Source: Paraglaciecola psychrophila 170 (GTDB lineage: Bacteria > Pseudomonadota > Gammaproteobacteria > Enterobacterales > Alteromonadaceae). From it: 64,000 nucleotides of DNA. The position numbers and the translations under genes are program-made. The stretch covers positions 2,480,001-2,544,000 of the forward strand of contig NC_020514.1 in assembly GCF_000347635.1 (NCBI RefSeq), given 5' to 3'. Under the pieces are notes generated by a model that saw nothing but the letters and a program-made list of their open reading frames with translations, was not told the DNA's origin and ran no database searches. Each line of letters opens with the position of its first letter. The first letter of the stretch is position 1. Shown piece by piece: positions 9,598 to 19,183 of the stretch.

Positions 9598-10260
9598 CTA
9601 AGGCTTATCCAAATACAACTTGTCGTAAAAGGTATACACCCACTCTGGTTTGTAGATGATCAATAAAGTAATAGTCATGCCATTAAACATCGCCTCAGGG
9701 AATAGCATTAAAGTAGTCAACAATAAGTAATTATTTTCAATTATTTGCCAGCTGTAGACATCATCAAAATAAAAATAGCCGCTAAATGCCAACATCTTTA
9801 GCCCAATAGCTAATGCACCTGGGAAAAATGCACAAAGAAATATATAAGTAAATATGTGGCGGGGTAATTTATGAAAGGTCAGGCTATAAATTCCGTATGT
9901 AAGCGCAATCGGGGCGAGTACCCCTAATAAAAAGTTTACCCCTAACATGTCGATGTTTTCTTTGCCAAATACGGTTAATCCCAACAAGGCCAGAGAGGCG
10001 CTAAAAATAGCCCAGCGGAAGCCTAACAATAAGGTTAAGGCAGAGAGCCATAAAAAGTGAACATTTAGACCGTCGTATATGCCTGTTCGAAACATCCATA
10101 AGATAAACAAACAAGCAGCACTACCAAACACTAAGTGCTGACATTTTTTGTCTGATATTAACTGGGAAAATATTAGTTTTTTGCTAACAAAATAACATAT
10201 GGCTAAGCTAAGTAACCCTGCCACGGTTTGTATGTCAGTAAAGTATGCGGTTTGTTCCAT
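9598..10260 (-). CDS. CbiM-like (energy-coupling factor permease-like) membrane protein
   Basis: A 220-residue integral membrane protein with about six to seven hydrophobic helices. It resembles the CbiM-like proteins of the COG3235 type, for example in GVLAPIALTYGIYSL and the C-terminal LFPEAMFNGM. True CbiM works with CbiN, CbiQ and the ATPase CbiO to import cobalt; none of those genes is here, so its role is unclear. It starts 32 bases after the xthA stop on the same strand and is probably co-transcribed with it. Confidence 0.7.
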   Translation of the reverse strand: MEQTAYFTDIQTVAGLLSLAICYFVSKKLIFSQLISDKKCQHLVFGSAACLFILWMFRTGIYDGLNVHFLWLSALTLLLGFRWAIFSASLALLGLTVFGKENIDMLGVNFLLGVLAPIALTYGIYSLTFHKLPRHIFTYIFLCAFFPGALAIGLKMLAFSGYFYFDDVYSWQIIENNYLLLTTLMLFPEAMFNGMTITLLIIYKPEWVYTFYDKLYLDKP

Positions 10261-10292
10261 GCTTAAATACTCAAACTCTATTGTTTTCGATG

Positions 10293-11099
10293 TTACTTAA
10301 AGACTGACCAAATAGGCGCATGGTCAGAGGGCTTTTCGATACCTCTTAATTCATAATCTACATCGGCTTCTTTTAACATCGCGTGTAACTTGGCGGTGGC
10401 TAAGATTAAATCTATGCGCAGACCACGGTTGTCGTTAAAACCTTTTGAACGATAGTCAAACCAGCTGTATTTTTTTGACTCTTGTGGATACATATCACGG
10501 AATCCATCGGTAAAACCCCAGTCAATGAGTGTATTCAACCATTCACGCTCTTCAGGCAAAAAGCTGCACTTTTTAGTTTGTAGCCAACGTTTGCGATTAG
10601 GCTCACCAATGCCGATATCTAAATCGGTATGTGAAACATTCACATCGCCCATCACAATCACATTTTCTTCAGGGGTATGATATTCGTTTAGATAACCCAT
10701 CAAATCTTGGTAATATTTTCGTTTGGCAGGATATTTAGTTTCGTGAGTTTGGTTTTCACCTTGCGGGAAATAACCGTTTAACACCCGCACTGTTTCGCCG
10801 TTTTCCATGGGGTAACTCACCATGACCATGCGGCGCTGTGCCTCTGCATCATCAGTTGGAAAGCCATATTGCACCTCTAATGCTGGCTTTTTACACATCA
10901 TCGCCACACCATAGTGGCCTTTTTGCCCATAAAAATAGACGTGGTAACCCATGGCTTCAACATCAGCAATAGGGAACTGGTCGTTGTGTACTTTGATTTC
11001 CTGAAGGCCAATAATATCTGGCTGATGTTTGTCGATTAACGCTTGTAATTGATGCAAACGTGCGCGTATACCATTAATGTTAAAAGAAACGATTTTCAT
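10293..11099 (-). CDS. xthA: Exodeoxyribonuclease III
   Basis: A full-length (268 residues) exonuclease III/AP endonuclease of the EEP fold, acting in base-excision repair. The N-terminal SFNINGIRARLHQL, the metal-binding GLQEIKV glutamate, the MGDVNVSHTDLDIG core, and the catalytic SDHAPI near the C-terminus are all present. It heads a short minus-strand unit with the CbiM-like gene 32 bases downstream. The start is the ATG at 11099. Confidence 0.95.
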   Translation of the reverse strand: MKIVSFNINGIRARLHQLQALIDKHQPDIIGLQEIKVHNDQFPIADVEAMGYHVYFYGQKGHYGVAMMCKKPALEVQYGFPTDDAEAQRRMVMVSYPMENGETVRVLNGYFPQGENQTHETKYPAKRKYYQDLMGYLNEYHTPEENVIVMGDVNVSHTDLDIGIGEPNRKRWLQTKKCSFLPEEREWLNTLIDWGFTDGFRDMYPQESKKYSWFDYRSKGFNDNRGLRIDLILATAKLHAMLKEADVDYELRGIEKPSDHAPIWSVFK

Positions 11100-11200
11100 T
11101 GAGAGGATCCAAAGGAAATAATATAAAAGGTTGGCAATTGGTCGTTACCACTATTACTTATGATATCAAGAACTGTTGTTCAGCTAAACAGTCATTTAAA

Positions 11201-12512
11201 AGGTTGTAACAAATTTTGTGTAACTGCTTATCATAAATTACTCTATTGAGAGTTAAGGATAGGCAGATGCAAATGAACAGAAAAGAACTTGAAGCTTTCG
11301 CTAAAGAAGCGGCCAAAGGCATTAAAACCCCAGAAGACTTAAATGATTTCAGCCGAATGCTAAGAAAATAACCGTTGAGGCTGCATTAAACGCTGAGATG
11401 GAAGAGCATTGAGGCTACGAGAAGCATGCTAAGTCAGTAGTAAAGAATAGTCGTAACGGCATGACTACTAAGCGTATAAAAACAGAAGATGGTGAGTTCG
11501 ACCTCGACACACCACGTTATCGTGATGGCTCTTTTGAGCCTAAATTGGTCAAAAAGAATCAGTCTCGATTTACGTCCATGGATGAAAAAATCCTTTGGCT
11601 ATATGCGCAAGGCATGAGCACACGTGAAATCGTACAAGCCTTTGATGAATGGTACGGGGCTGACATCTCACCCACGCTTATATCAAGAGTGACGAACGCC
11701 GTCATCGACAAAGCCGTTGAATGGTAATCACGACCGCTCGACCCCATTTATCCGATTATTTATCTCGATTGTCTTGTGGTGAAAATTCGCCAAAATAAGC
11801 GTGTTATCAATAAATCCATCTTCCTTGCGCTTGGTATTAATACCGAAGGCCACAAAGAGCTAATGGGCATGTGGGTAGCCGAGAACGAAGGCGCTAAGTC
11901 CTGGTTGAGTGTGCTGACGGAGCTGCAACATCGGGGTGTAGAAGACATCCTAATTGCCTGCGTAGATGGCCTCAAAGGCTTTCCTGACGCGATTAATGCA
12001 GTGTTTCCACAAACCAATGTGCAACTGTGTATCGTGCACATGGTGCGTAACTCACTTAAATACGTTTTTTGGAAAGACTACAAGGCTGTGACGACTGATT
12101 TAAAGCGTGTGTATCGTTCAAGTACAGAGGAAGAAGCCTTACTTGAACTGGAGCGTTTTAGCGACACCTGGGACGAGCAATATCCGCAGATTAGTAAGTC
12201 ATGGCGAACACACTGGCAGAACTTAAACACTATCTTTAATTATCCTGCGGACATCCGAAAAGCGATATATACGACCAACGCCATTGAGTCTCTCAACAGC
12301 GTTATCTGCAAGGCACTTAAGAAACGAAAGATATTTCCAAGCGACGATCCAGCTAAGAAAATGGTGTACTTAGCCATCACCGAAGCATCAAAAAAATGGT
12401 CTATGCCAATTCATAACTGGCGGCAGGCGATGGTTCGCTTTATAATCGAGTTCGGGGACCGCCTCGAGAAACATCTTAAATAATGGCAGTTACACAGAAT
12501 CTGTTACAGGCT
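11201..12512 (+). mobile_element. IS256-family insertion sequence (dead)
   Basis: The element runs between imperfect inverted repeats: left 11201-11228 (aggttgtaacaaattttgtg..) and right 12485-12512, which match at about 24 of 28 positions when inverted. It contains one broken transposase. I see no convincing 8-base target duplication outside the repeats. The missing target duplication and the mutations point to an old insertion. It sits immediately upstream of xthA, where it could carry off the original promoter region. Confidence 0.8.
11267..12483 (+). pseudogene. IS256-family transposase, broken
   Basis: The pieces together give a normal ~400-residue mutator-type DDE transposase: an N-terminal part ending FSRMLRK at a frameshift near 11365, an internal TGA near 11410 (EEH*GYEKH), RIKTEDGEFDLDTPRYRDGS, then a TAA at 11725 where a CAA Gln codon is expected (EW*SRPLD). 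The rest is intact from there: PIIYLDCLVVKIRQ, ACVDGLKGFPDAI and TTNAIESLN contain the D, D and E catalytic region. Two nonsense changes and one indel make autonomous transposition impossible. Confidence 0.9.
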
Positions 12513-12730
12513 CTTGGTTTCTGAAAAAGCGCTCCTAATGTTCCATATGCAAAGCGTTATCAGCCGTAATAATATCGGAGTTGTGCGATTAGAATAAGCC
12601 TATCTTGTTGCTTATAAATAATCCGATGTTCATTATTTATACGACGAGGCCAATATCCATATAAACCGTGTTTTAAAGGCTCAGGTTTTCAATTCCTTTT
12701 TTTTGAGTTCTTTGGACATCTTTACAGGCA

Positions 12731-13815
12731 GATTCAAGTTTGAAGTGCATAACCTCTAAGCAGCTATAGCCACCATGTGTTCAGCCATCAATTTGGCTGG
12801 CGTTTTATAATTTAGTTTCTTTCTTGGCCTGTTATTGAGATTGACTATTACATCTTGAACGGCTGATTGCGATACCTTTTTAAAGTCTGTTGATTTCGGC
12901 CAATATTGTCGTAATAGACCATTGGTATTTTCATTCAAGCCTCGTTGCCACGAACAATAAGGGTCTGCAAAATACACATCACATTTCAATCTTTCAGTCA
13001 TCTGTTCATGGTACGCAAACTCTTTACCATTATCCGCTGTAATCGTGAGTACAGCGCTTTTAAACGGCGCTTACAAGGCGATGGTGGCTGCTGTGACTAT
13101 TTTTGCTGACTTGTCATCTACACGTCTCGAGACGGTAAAACTCGTTTTGCGCTCTACAATCGTGACCAGTGCGCCACTGTGACCTTTGCCAATAACGAGG
13201 TCAATTTCCCAATCACCCATTCTACTTTTATCATCAACAACGTGTGGACGCTCATCGATACTTATACGGTTCTTAATAAACCCTCTGCCAGCTTGTTTAT
13301 CCTTACTACGTGATTGATAAGCTTTACCTTTCCTACGTAAATGTTGGAATAAATAACCACCATTTTTTTGTCAGACCAAATGTGCTGATAAATAGTTTCA
13401 TAACTAATGTCGATGCTCTGGTCCTCCCTAAGCCACCCAGACACCTGCTCTGGACTCCATTTCGTAGTAAGTTTGACTCAATTAATGCAATGAGTGCTGT
13501 TGTCATTTTAATGGCTTTACAGCGACTAATCGGCGTGTGTCTGTCGATGTTTGAGCTTGCTTAAAACGATAGCCTCGTTTGCCTGTATTACGGGAAAACT
13601 CCCTGCTAATGGTTGATTGACTAACCTTTAGTTGTTGGATATTTTATTTTGGCTCATTCCTGTTTTACTTAAAGCATAAATCTGGCATCGTTGTTCATAG
13701 GTCAGTTATTTATATGTTTTCAATGTTGCATCTCTTGCCGGAGAAAAAGCGATTAGCATATATTCAGCCGACCGTCTTTTCTACCCGTTCAAGTTATGCA
13801 CTTATTATTTGAATC
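12731..13815 (-). mobile_element. IS30-family insertion sequence (dead)
   Basis: An element of about 1.08 kb bounded by 23-base imperfect inverted repeats: 12731-12753 (gattcaagtttgaagtgcat..) and 13793-13815 (gttatgcacttattatttga..). It encodes a broken IS30 transposase on the minus strand. It lies inside yoeB, separating that gene into two recognisable halves. Confidence 0.8.
12756..13725 (-). pseudogene. IS30-family transposase, broken
   Basis: Pieces in several frames reconstruct the family: LTYEQRCQIYALSKTGMSQ (N-terminal helix-turn-helix), QLKVSQSTISREFSRNTGKR, KWSPEQVSGWLRED, ISYETIYQHIWSDKK, then DWEIDLVIGKGHSGALVTI with the first catalytic Asp, ADNGKEFAYHE with the second, and an intact C-terminus from 13001 with CSWQRGLNENTNGLLRQY carrying the catalytic Glu. 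At least four frameshifts and one or more stops interrupt it. Confidence 0.88.
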
Positions 13816-13908
13816 CAAGACATAATAAGTTAGTACACTTTAGTATTTTTTTGTCAGTTGTTTGCCAATAAAGATATTTTTCTCAAGGCTTGGTTGAGGA
13901 CGTTAATT

Positions 13909-14159
13909 TTACTCAATAAGCACTTGTTCAGTTCTTTTGTCGGCTTCAAGCTCGGTAATTGATTCTAAAAGGTTTCTAGTGTTTGCTGGAGATCTAAGTA
14001 AACAAGTAGTTTCTTGCATTGCGTTATAGTCTTCTAAAGACATCATAACATCAGGAGCTTCACTTTACGGGTAATGATAATTGGCGCGTGGTCATTACAA
14101 ACATGCGCTATTGTATTTGCTAAATTTGCTCTAGCTGCGGTATAGCTTATTGCATCCAT
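13909..14159 (-). pseudogene. yefM: yefM antitoxin gene, frameshifted
   Basis: The ATG at 14159 opens MDAISYTAARANLANTIAHV, the typical Phd/YefM DNA-binding N-terminus, and continues to APIIITRK. A one-base loss then shifts the frame; the other frame continues EAPDVMMSLEDYNAMQETTC, LLRSPANTRNLLESITELEA and ends ...TEQVLIE at 13909. An intact gene would encode 83 residues, the normal antitoxin size. It lies directly upstream of the yoeB remnant in canonical order. In working systems YefM neutralises YoeB and represses the operon. Confidence 0.85.
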
Positions 14160-14185
14160 ATTAACTCTAAAGTGTTGATGTACGT

Positions 14186-14440
14186 TTATTTGTACGTGCT
14201 AGTGTAATGGCACATAGTAAGTAATTTAACAGGGGCAAAAACAGTTGGTTTTGCTTCTTCGTCGCTAATTTTTAACCAACAATATTTATCCGTTAAAGGG
14301 GCGTTATGTTTTTCAAGAGGTGATTGGGTACTTTATTGCTTTGAATGTCTTTGTAAATGCTTCAGTAAAATATGAGACCAAGTATCGCCCCAAAGAGTTT
14401 GAAACTTATATGTTTCAAAAATAGGCCACTTCTAGATATC
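14186..14440 (-). pseudogene. Unrecognised coding remnant upstream of yefM
   Basis: One minus-strand frame gives KWPIFETYKFQTLWGDTWSH, ILLKHLQRHSK, a stop, then PLEKHNAPLTDKYCWLKISD and EEAKPTVFAPVKLLTMCHY before a final stop at 14186. The composition and length suggest a former protein with one nonsense mutation. I do not recognise the family. It may have been co-transcribed with the toxin-antitoxin pair. Confidence 0.35.
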
Positions 14441-14483
14441 TAGTAGCGGCCACATAATTCAGTAGGCTGTAAAGATGTCCTCT

Positions 14484-15340
14484 TTATTTAACCGGCTTCA
14501 CAAATTTCAGAGTCATCCTGTCTGACTCACCAATTTCACGGAATTTTTGGTCTTTTTCAGCAATAGGCTTACCAGCCTGAAGTGCCCAAACGCCGTTTTC
14601 CCAATCTGCAGGGTCTTTCTTGTTGGCATTTATTTCACTGGTTGCGGCTAATTCAAAGCCTGCTTTTTTTACCAAATCGACAATATAACTTTGCTTCACA
14701 TAACCGCGCATTGTTTCTTTAGGATCTGTGTCGAAGTCTTCACGCTCACGGTGCTGAACTATGCCTAGCACTCCGCCTGGTTTCAGTGTTTCTAATACTT
14801 CTGCTAATAAACCGTTGACATCGCCTCGGCCAATCTGTCCATGCATTCCACGAATAATAAGCACAGTGTCAACGCTGTTGGGCGCTGCAAATGGAACTGT
14901 TTGTCCTATGAAGCGAGCTGATGCATTGTGTCCAAACATGCCACTCTTATGTTCGATAAATGTTTCACGCCACTGCATTCCACGCTCGTAGCGCTCGCCA
15001 GGTGTTGGACTATTGTTCAATGCGATGTATTTACCGTTCTCGACAGTAAGAGGCGCTAGTATACGGGTATACCAGCCACTCGATGGACCCAGTTCGGCAA
15101 CCGTCATATTTGGCTGCACTCCAAAGAAGTCTAGTGTCGCGACAGGATTACGATATTGATCGCGCTCCATGTCTCGCTCAGAACGTAATACATTATTACT
15201 TACGGCTTTTTCAATAGATTTTTTTAGCACTATGAATATGGTTTTCTGCTTCGCCTTTTTCGTGATGTCCAGCTGTTGCGGATGGTGCGCTTAGCAGGAA
15301 AAAAGCACTAGCTGCACTTAAAATCAGAGTTTTTTATCAT
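14484..15340 (-). pseudogene. Secreted SAM-dependent methyltransferase-like protein, N-terminal frameshifts
   Basis: The long frame (14484-15230, 248 codons from a GTG) has the predicted-methyltransferase pattern ERDQYRNPVATLDFFG, VAELGPSSGWYTRILAP, DTVLIIRGMHG and ETLKPGGVLGIVQHR. Its glycine-rich SAM loop is degenerate in the way typical of the COG4798 group. A signal peptide (LILSAASAFFLLSAPSATAG, then HHEKGEAENHIHSAKK) lies just upstream but in another frame, separated by a run of seven T (15219-15225). A second shift near 15330-15335 separates it from the ATG at 15340. Repairing two homopolymers would restore a periplasmic protein of ~285 residues. Decay or sequencing error cannot be told apart here. 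Confidence 0.7.
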
Positions 15341-15578
15341 ATTGTTTGGATCCTTGGCTGATGTAGGTTTTGAAATTAACTTTCTTTTTAAAGTTAATAT
15401 ACTAAAAGCCTTACGCACACATCAATCAATTTTGGATGTTTCTAATTATGTTTACTAAATCTGCGAGGGTAGAGCGGCTGAAATCTATATCTTAATATTA
15501 TGAATTAGAAACGATTTTCAAGGACGAAATATATGGTTAGGTTACATCAATATTAAATATTCTAATTTGGACAATTGC

Positions 15579-15588
15579 ATATTCGAAT
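15579..15588. promoter_or_regulatory. Candidate operator ATATTCGAAT upstream of the dioxygenase
   Basis: This AT-rich near-palindrome lies ~100 bases before the phytanoyl-CoA dioxygenase start. The identical ten bases occur again at 17514-17523, just upstream of the lysR gene. A shared site around a LysR gene suggests a regulator-binding box; this is inference from two copies. Confidence 0.3.
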
Positions 15589-15685
15589 TATTCAATATTA
15601 GAAATTTTTGGTTCGCGTTATAGTCATTAAAAGAGAGTAAATGACATCTCGCTGAATTTAAACTTATGACTTAGGAAAATTGCCA

Positions 15686-16525
15686 ATGTTGTCAACTGAA
15701 CAAATAAAGCACTTCGATGAACAAGGTTTCATTGTATTGGACGAAATTATTCCTTTGAATGAAATTGATGCGATAAAACATCGTGCCAATTCACTTGTAG
15801 AACAGTGGGTTGAAGACAGTCCAGCTCATATTTTTAGTACCAATGATAATAACCGTAGTGATGATTCATATTTCCTCGATTCAGCAGAAAAAATTCGATG
15901 TTTTTTTGAAGAAGAAGCGTTTAATGATCAAGGAGAACTTGTTCAAGAACGTGCTTTATGCATCAATAAAATTGGTCATGCGCTGCATGAATTAGACCCA
16001 ATATTTAACAGCTTTAGTCATCAAAAACTATTGGGCGATATGATGTGTGATCTTGGCATGACTACACCGCAAATTCGTCAATCCATGTATATTTTTAAAC
16101 AACCTAAAATTGGTGGCATTGTTAATTGGCATCAAGATGCCAGTTTCTTTTTTACTACGCCGCAAAGTGTGATTACTTTGTGGTTTGCAATTGAAGACGC
16201 CACATTAGAAAACGGCTGTTTGTGGGTTGAGCCAGCAGGTCATAGAGGTCCACTTAGAGAGCGTTTTAATTTGAACGACACGCAAACTACTATGGTTAAT
16301 TTGGACAAAGCCCCATGGCCAACTGAAAAGTGTGGTAAACCAGTTGAAGTGAAAGCAGGGAGTTTAGTTATTTTTCAAGGCTTGTTACCTCACTACAGCG
16401 CGCCAAATCGTTCATCCAAGTCGCGCCAAGCTTTTACATTGCATGTCACCGATGGTGAGTGCGAATACGCAGCACAGAACTGGATACAAACAACAACATT
16501 ACCTTTACGAGGTTTTAGTCGTTAA
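15686..16525 (+). CDS. Phytanoyl-CoA dioxygenase family protein
   Basis: A 279-residue Fe(II)/2-oxoglutarate dioxygenase of the PhyH family. The metal triad is visible: H149 and D151 in NWHQDASFF, and H236 in GLLPHYSAPN, with the 2-oxoglutarate-binding Arg in SRQAF about 14 residues later. The start is placed at the ATG at 15686 (an in-frame TTG at 15680 is alternative). Substrates of this broad family range from fatty acyl-CoAs to small hydroxylated metabolites. It converges with the lysR gene and a shared motif links it to that regulator. About 345 bases upstream hold AT-rich DNA and no other gene. Confidence 0.88.
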   Translation: MLSTEQIKHFDEQGFIVLDEIIPLNEIDAIKHRANSLVEQWVEDSPAHIFSTNDNNRSDDSYFLDSAEKIRCFFEEEAFNDQGELVQERALCINKIGHALHELDPIFNSFSHQKLLGDMMCDLGMTTPQIRQSMYIFKQPKIGGIVNWHQDASFFFTTPQSVITLWFAIEDATLENGCLWVEPAGHRGPLRERFNLNDTQTTMVNLDKAPWPTEKCGKPVEVKAGSLVIFQGLLPHYSAPNRSSKSRQAFTLHVTDGECEYAAQNWIQTTTLPLRGFSR

Positions 16526-16569
16526 GACTTTATTTATGTTGCGTTACTGACACTTAAGTTATGTGCTAA

Positions 16570-17490
16570 TTAAGACTTAAACAAGCCCAGCAGCAGCAAG
16601 CGCAACCACGTGTGGGCAAGGTCAGTTTCACTTCGTTGATGCCAAAAAAGAGAATATACAACTGGCTCTGATTGACATGGCATACTCAATTTCACCAGTT
16701 GATTAGATTTTAAAACTGATTCTGCCCAGCTTGTTGTAGTAGTAAAAATTAGATCTGAATGACTACATAAACTTGTTGCAGCGTTAAAATCAGGAACCTG
16801 TATAACCACGTTTCTTTGAAAGCCTAACTTAGATAAAGATTGGTCAAACATGGGGATGCCAAGTTCGTTGTCTTTAACATGTATATGTTTACTGTTTAAG
16901 TATGTCTGTTGATTCCAGTTGTTCTGTAAAACTGGATTGGTTTTTCGCGTTAAACAAACCAGCTCGTCTCTATATAATTCTTCACTGCTGAGATGTTTAT
17001 GTAATTTGGGACGTTGACCAACATCGTGTGGAATAATGACGAAATCTAGCTGACCCTGATTAAGTTGTTCAAGGCTAATGTTGTCTTTAAACCAAGTATC
17101 GATTCGCATATTTGGGGCTTCATCTAAAATTTGTTGCATGATTTTTGAAAATACAAATTCGAATGCACTTTCTTGCATCGAAATTTTAAAACACCCTTGA
17201 TATTTTTTTAAGTCAAACGCAGAAGGTGAAAATATTTCGTTGATCGCATTTATGGCCGCATTAAGTTTCGGCTCTAATTCTTGCGCTAGTGGCGTAGGCA
17301 TCAAACTGTGAGAAACACGGTGGAATAAAGGGTCTGCGAATATATGCCTAAGCTGTGACAAGTTTTTACTGATAGTAGACTGACTTAAATTGAGTCGAAT
17401 TGCAGAAGATGAGGCATTACGCTCTTGTAACAGCACCTGAAGCGTTACCAGTAAGTTAATATTAACGCGAGTTAATTGTGAGATTTCCAT
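16570..17490 (-). CDS. LysR-family transcriptional regulator
   Basis: A 306-residue regulator. Residues ~1-62 are the winged helix-turn-helix (LNLSQSTISKNLSQLRHIF), followed by the linker helix and the periplasmic-binding-protein-like effector domain. It is divergent from the nucleoside transporter gene 228 bases away and convergent with the dioxygenase, the usual arrangement for a local regulator. The effector is unknown. Confidence 0.9.
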   Translation of the reverse strand: MEISQLTRVNINLLVTLQVLLQERNASSSAIRLNLSQSTISKNLSQLRHIFADPLFHRVSHSLMPTPLAQELEPKLNAAINAINEIFSPSAFDLKKYQGCFKISMQESAFEFVFSKIMQQILDEAPNMRIDTWFKDNISLEQLNQGQLDFVIIPHDVGQRPKLHKHLSSEELYRDELVCLTRKTNPVLQNNWNQQTYLNSKHIHVKDNELGIPMFDQSLSKLGFQRNVVIQVPDFNAATSLCSHSDLIFTTTTSWAESVLKSNQLVKLSMPCQSEPVVYSLFWHQRSETDLAHTWLRLLLLGLFKS

Positions 17491-17513
17491 TATTAGTTGG
17501 CTTAAATATTGAG

Positions 17514-17523
17514 ATATTCGAAT
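17514..17523. promoter_or_regulatory. Candidate operator ATATTCGAAT in the lysR-nupC gap
   Basis: Second exact copy of the ten-base motif found before the dioxygenase. It lies 24 bases upstream of the lysR ATG in the divergent gap, a position suited to autoregulation and control of the transporter. Inference only. Confidence 0.3.
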
Positions 17524-17718
17524 AAAGAAAATATATTCTACATACTATTCGCTTTTTGAACAATGGCGATTCAGGGTCTCAAGTTTAGGCGTAATCTAAC
17601 CTCAATATTAGTCTTAAGGAAATTGAATTGAATGTGAAAAAACTGACCATTGCAGCGTTAAATATCACTAATATCGTAGAATAAAGAATAAATAATAATA
17701 AATACAAAGAGTTAAATT

Positions 17719-18963
17719 ATGAATGTCTTCATGGGGTTAATTGGAATAATAAGTTTGACCTGCTTCGCCATATTACTATCGAGTAACTGGCGAGCGATAA
17801 ATATAAGAACAGTTTCCCTAGCATTTGCCATTCAGGCTAGTTTTGGTGCATTCGTACTCTATTTACCCTTTGGGCAAGATGTATTAATCACTGTGGCGAA
17901 TGGCGTTCAATGGGTTATCGATAGCAGTCAAAATGGAATAGATTTTTTGTTTGGGGGGTTAGTGAGTGACAGAATGACCGAATTATTTGGGCAAGGTGGT
18001 TTTATTTTTGCCTTAAGAGTTTTACCCGTCATTATCTTTTTTTCATCTCTTATCGCCGTTTTATACCACTTAGGGATAATGCAAAAAGTGATTGCTGTTA
18101 TAGGTGGCGCGTTGCAAAAAATCCTCAAAATAAGTCGCCCTGAAGCGATGTCGGCGACAGCTAATATTTTTGTTGGATTAACCGAAGCACCACTCGTTGT
18201 CCGTCCATTTATTGGTCGAATGAGTGAATCTCAATTATTCGCAATTATGGTTGGCGGAACAGCATCAGTTGCAGGCTCAGTATTGGTGGGTTATGCCTCC
18301 TTGGGCATCGATTTAAAATACTTAGTTGCAGCAAGCTTTATGGCCGCACCGGGTGGATTATTCATGGCAAAATTAATAATGCCAGAACAGGGTACGGCAA
18401 TTGAATCCGTTGATGATATCGAAGAAAATGACGATGACAAACCGATAAATGTGATAGACGCAGCGGCTATCGGGGCAACCGTTGGTATAAAACTGGCAGT
18501 CAATGTGGGTGGCATGTTGCTAGCGTTTTTAGGGTTAATAGCCTTATTGAATGGATTTGTAACAGGCATAGCTGGATTACTTGGATTTGAGGGCATTACC
18601 ATTCAAATATTATTGGGGTATGTTTTTTCACCCATCGCTTTTCTTATTGGTGTTCCGTGGGGCGAAGCGTTACAAGCAGGCAGTTTTATCGGGCAGAAGA
18701 TTATTGTAAATGAGTTTGTTGCGTATATAAATTTTGTAGAAATAAAAGATACATTATCAGAACATACTCAGGCAATTATTACGTTTGCTTTGTGTGGATT
18801 TGCTAATTTATCTGCTATTGCCATATTGGTAGGTGGCTTAGGTGCAATTGCTCCTAATAGACGACAAGACCTCGCACGCTTGGGGTTTAAAGCGATAATT
18901 GCTGGTTCGTTATCTAATTTGATGAGCGCAACTTTAGCAGGGATTTTTATCAGTTTAGTGTAA
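17719..18963 (+). CDS. nupC: Concentrative nucleoside transporter (NupC/CNT family)
   Basis: A 414-residue inner-membrane symporter with the CNT layout: N-terminal helices, a gate domain, then the core with GLTEAPLVVRPFIGRM and GGTASVAGSVLVGYASLGI, motifs lining the nucleoside and cation sites. It would import nucleosides with Na+ or H+. A short acidic cytoplasmic loop (DDIEENDDDKP) sits near residue 235. It is divergent from lysR. The start is the ATG at 17719. Confidence 0.92.
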   Translation: MNVFMGLIGIISLTCFAILLSSNWRAINIRTVSLAFAIQASFGAFVLYLPFGQDVLITVANGVQWVIDSSQNGIDFLFGGLVSDRMTELFGQGGFIFALRVLPVIIFFSSLIAVLYHLGIMQKVIAVIGGALQKILKISRPEAMSATANIFVGLTEAPLVVRPFIGRMSESQLFAIMVGGTASVAGSVLVGYASLGIDLKYLVAASFMAAPGGLFMAKLIMPEQGTAIESVDDIEENDDDKPINVIDAAAIGATVGIKLAVNVGGMLLAFLGLIALLNGFVTGIAGLLGFEGITIQILLGYVFSPIAFLIGVPWGEALQAGSFIGQKIIVNEFVAYINFVEIKDTLSEHTQAIITFALCGFANLSAIAILVGGLGAIAPNRRQDLARLGFKAIIAGSLSNLMSATLAGIFISLV

Positions 18964-19183
18964 GTGGCTCTTTCAATGAGGTTTGCACTAAAAGTATCTG
19001 TGATTCAGCAGGGCAGGTTGATTGAAAATCACAATTATTTAACCCTTGATACATTAAATACCTCGCATCTACTATGACCGACTTTTTACTAGAAAGTACA
19101 ATTGGTTGAGATACATGCTGTGGGATAAATAAAATGTAGTAATATTATGTCCTGTGAACGCAAGCTAAAATGAACTCAGACCC

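Larger units (their letters stand above)
12560..13917 (-). pseudogene. yoeB: yoeB toxin gene, split by IS30 and frameshifted
   Basis: The two halves of a YoeB-type mRNA endonuclease toxin flank the IS30 element. The N-terminal half (13816-13917) gives KINVLNQA then, after a shift, EKYLYWQTTDKKILKCTNLL. The C-terminal half (12560-12730) gives ACKDVQRTQKKGIE, a one-base shift, then EPLKHGLYGYWPRRINNEH and RIIYKQQDRLILIAQLRYYYG. The last segment contains the expected catalytic RR/E/H/Y region of YoeB. The gene overlaps or abuts the yefM stop, as in canonical yefM-yoeB operons. It is disrupted by insertion and by at least two indels, so it is clearly dead. Confidence 0.85.

Noticed and set aside
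11201..11228. Target-site duplication for the IS256 element
   Set aside because: I compared eight bases outside each repeat and saw no duplication, so none is claimed.
13310..13564. Plus frame in the IS30 region
   Set aside because: It is antisense to the recognisable IS30 transposase pieces on the minus strand.
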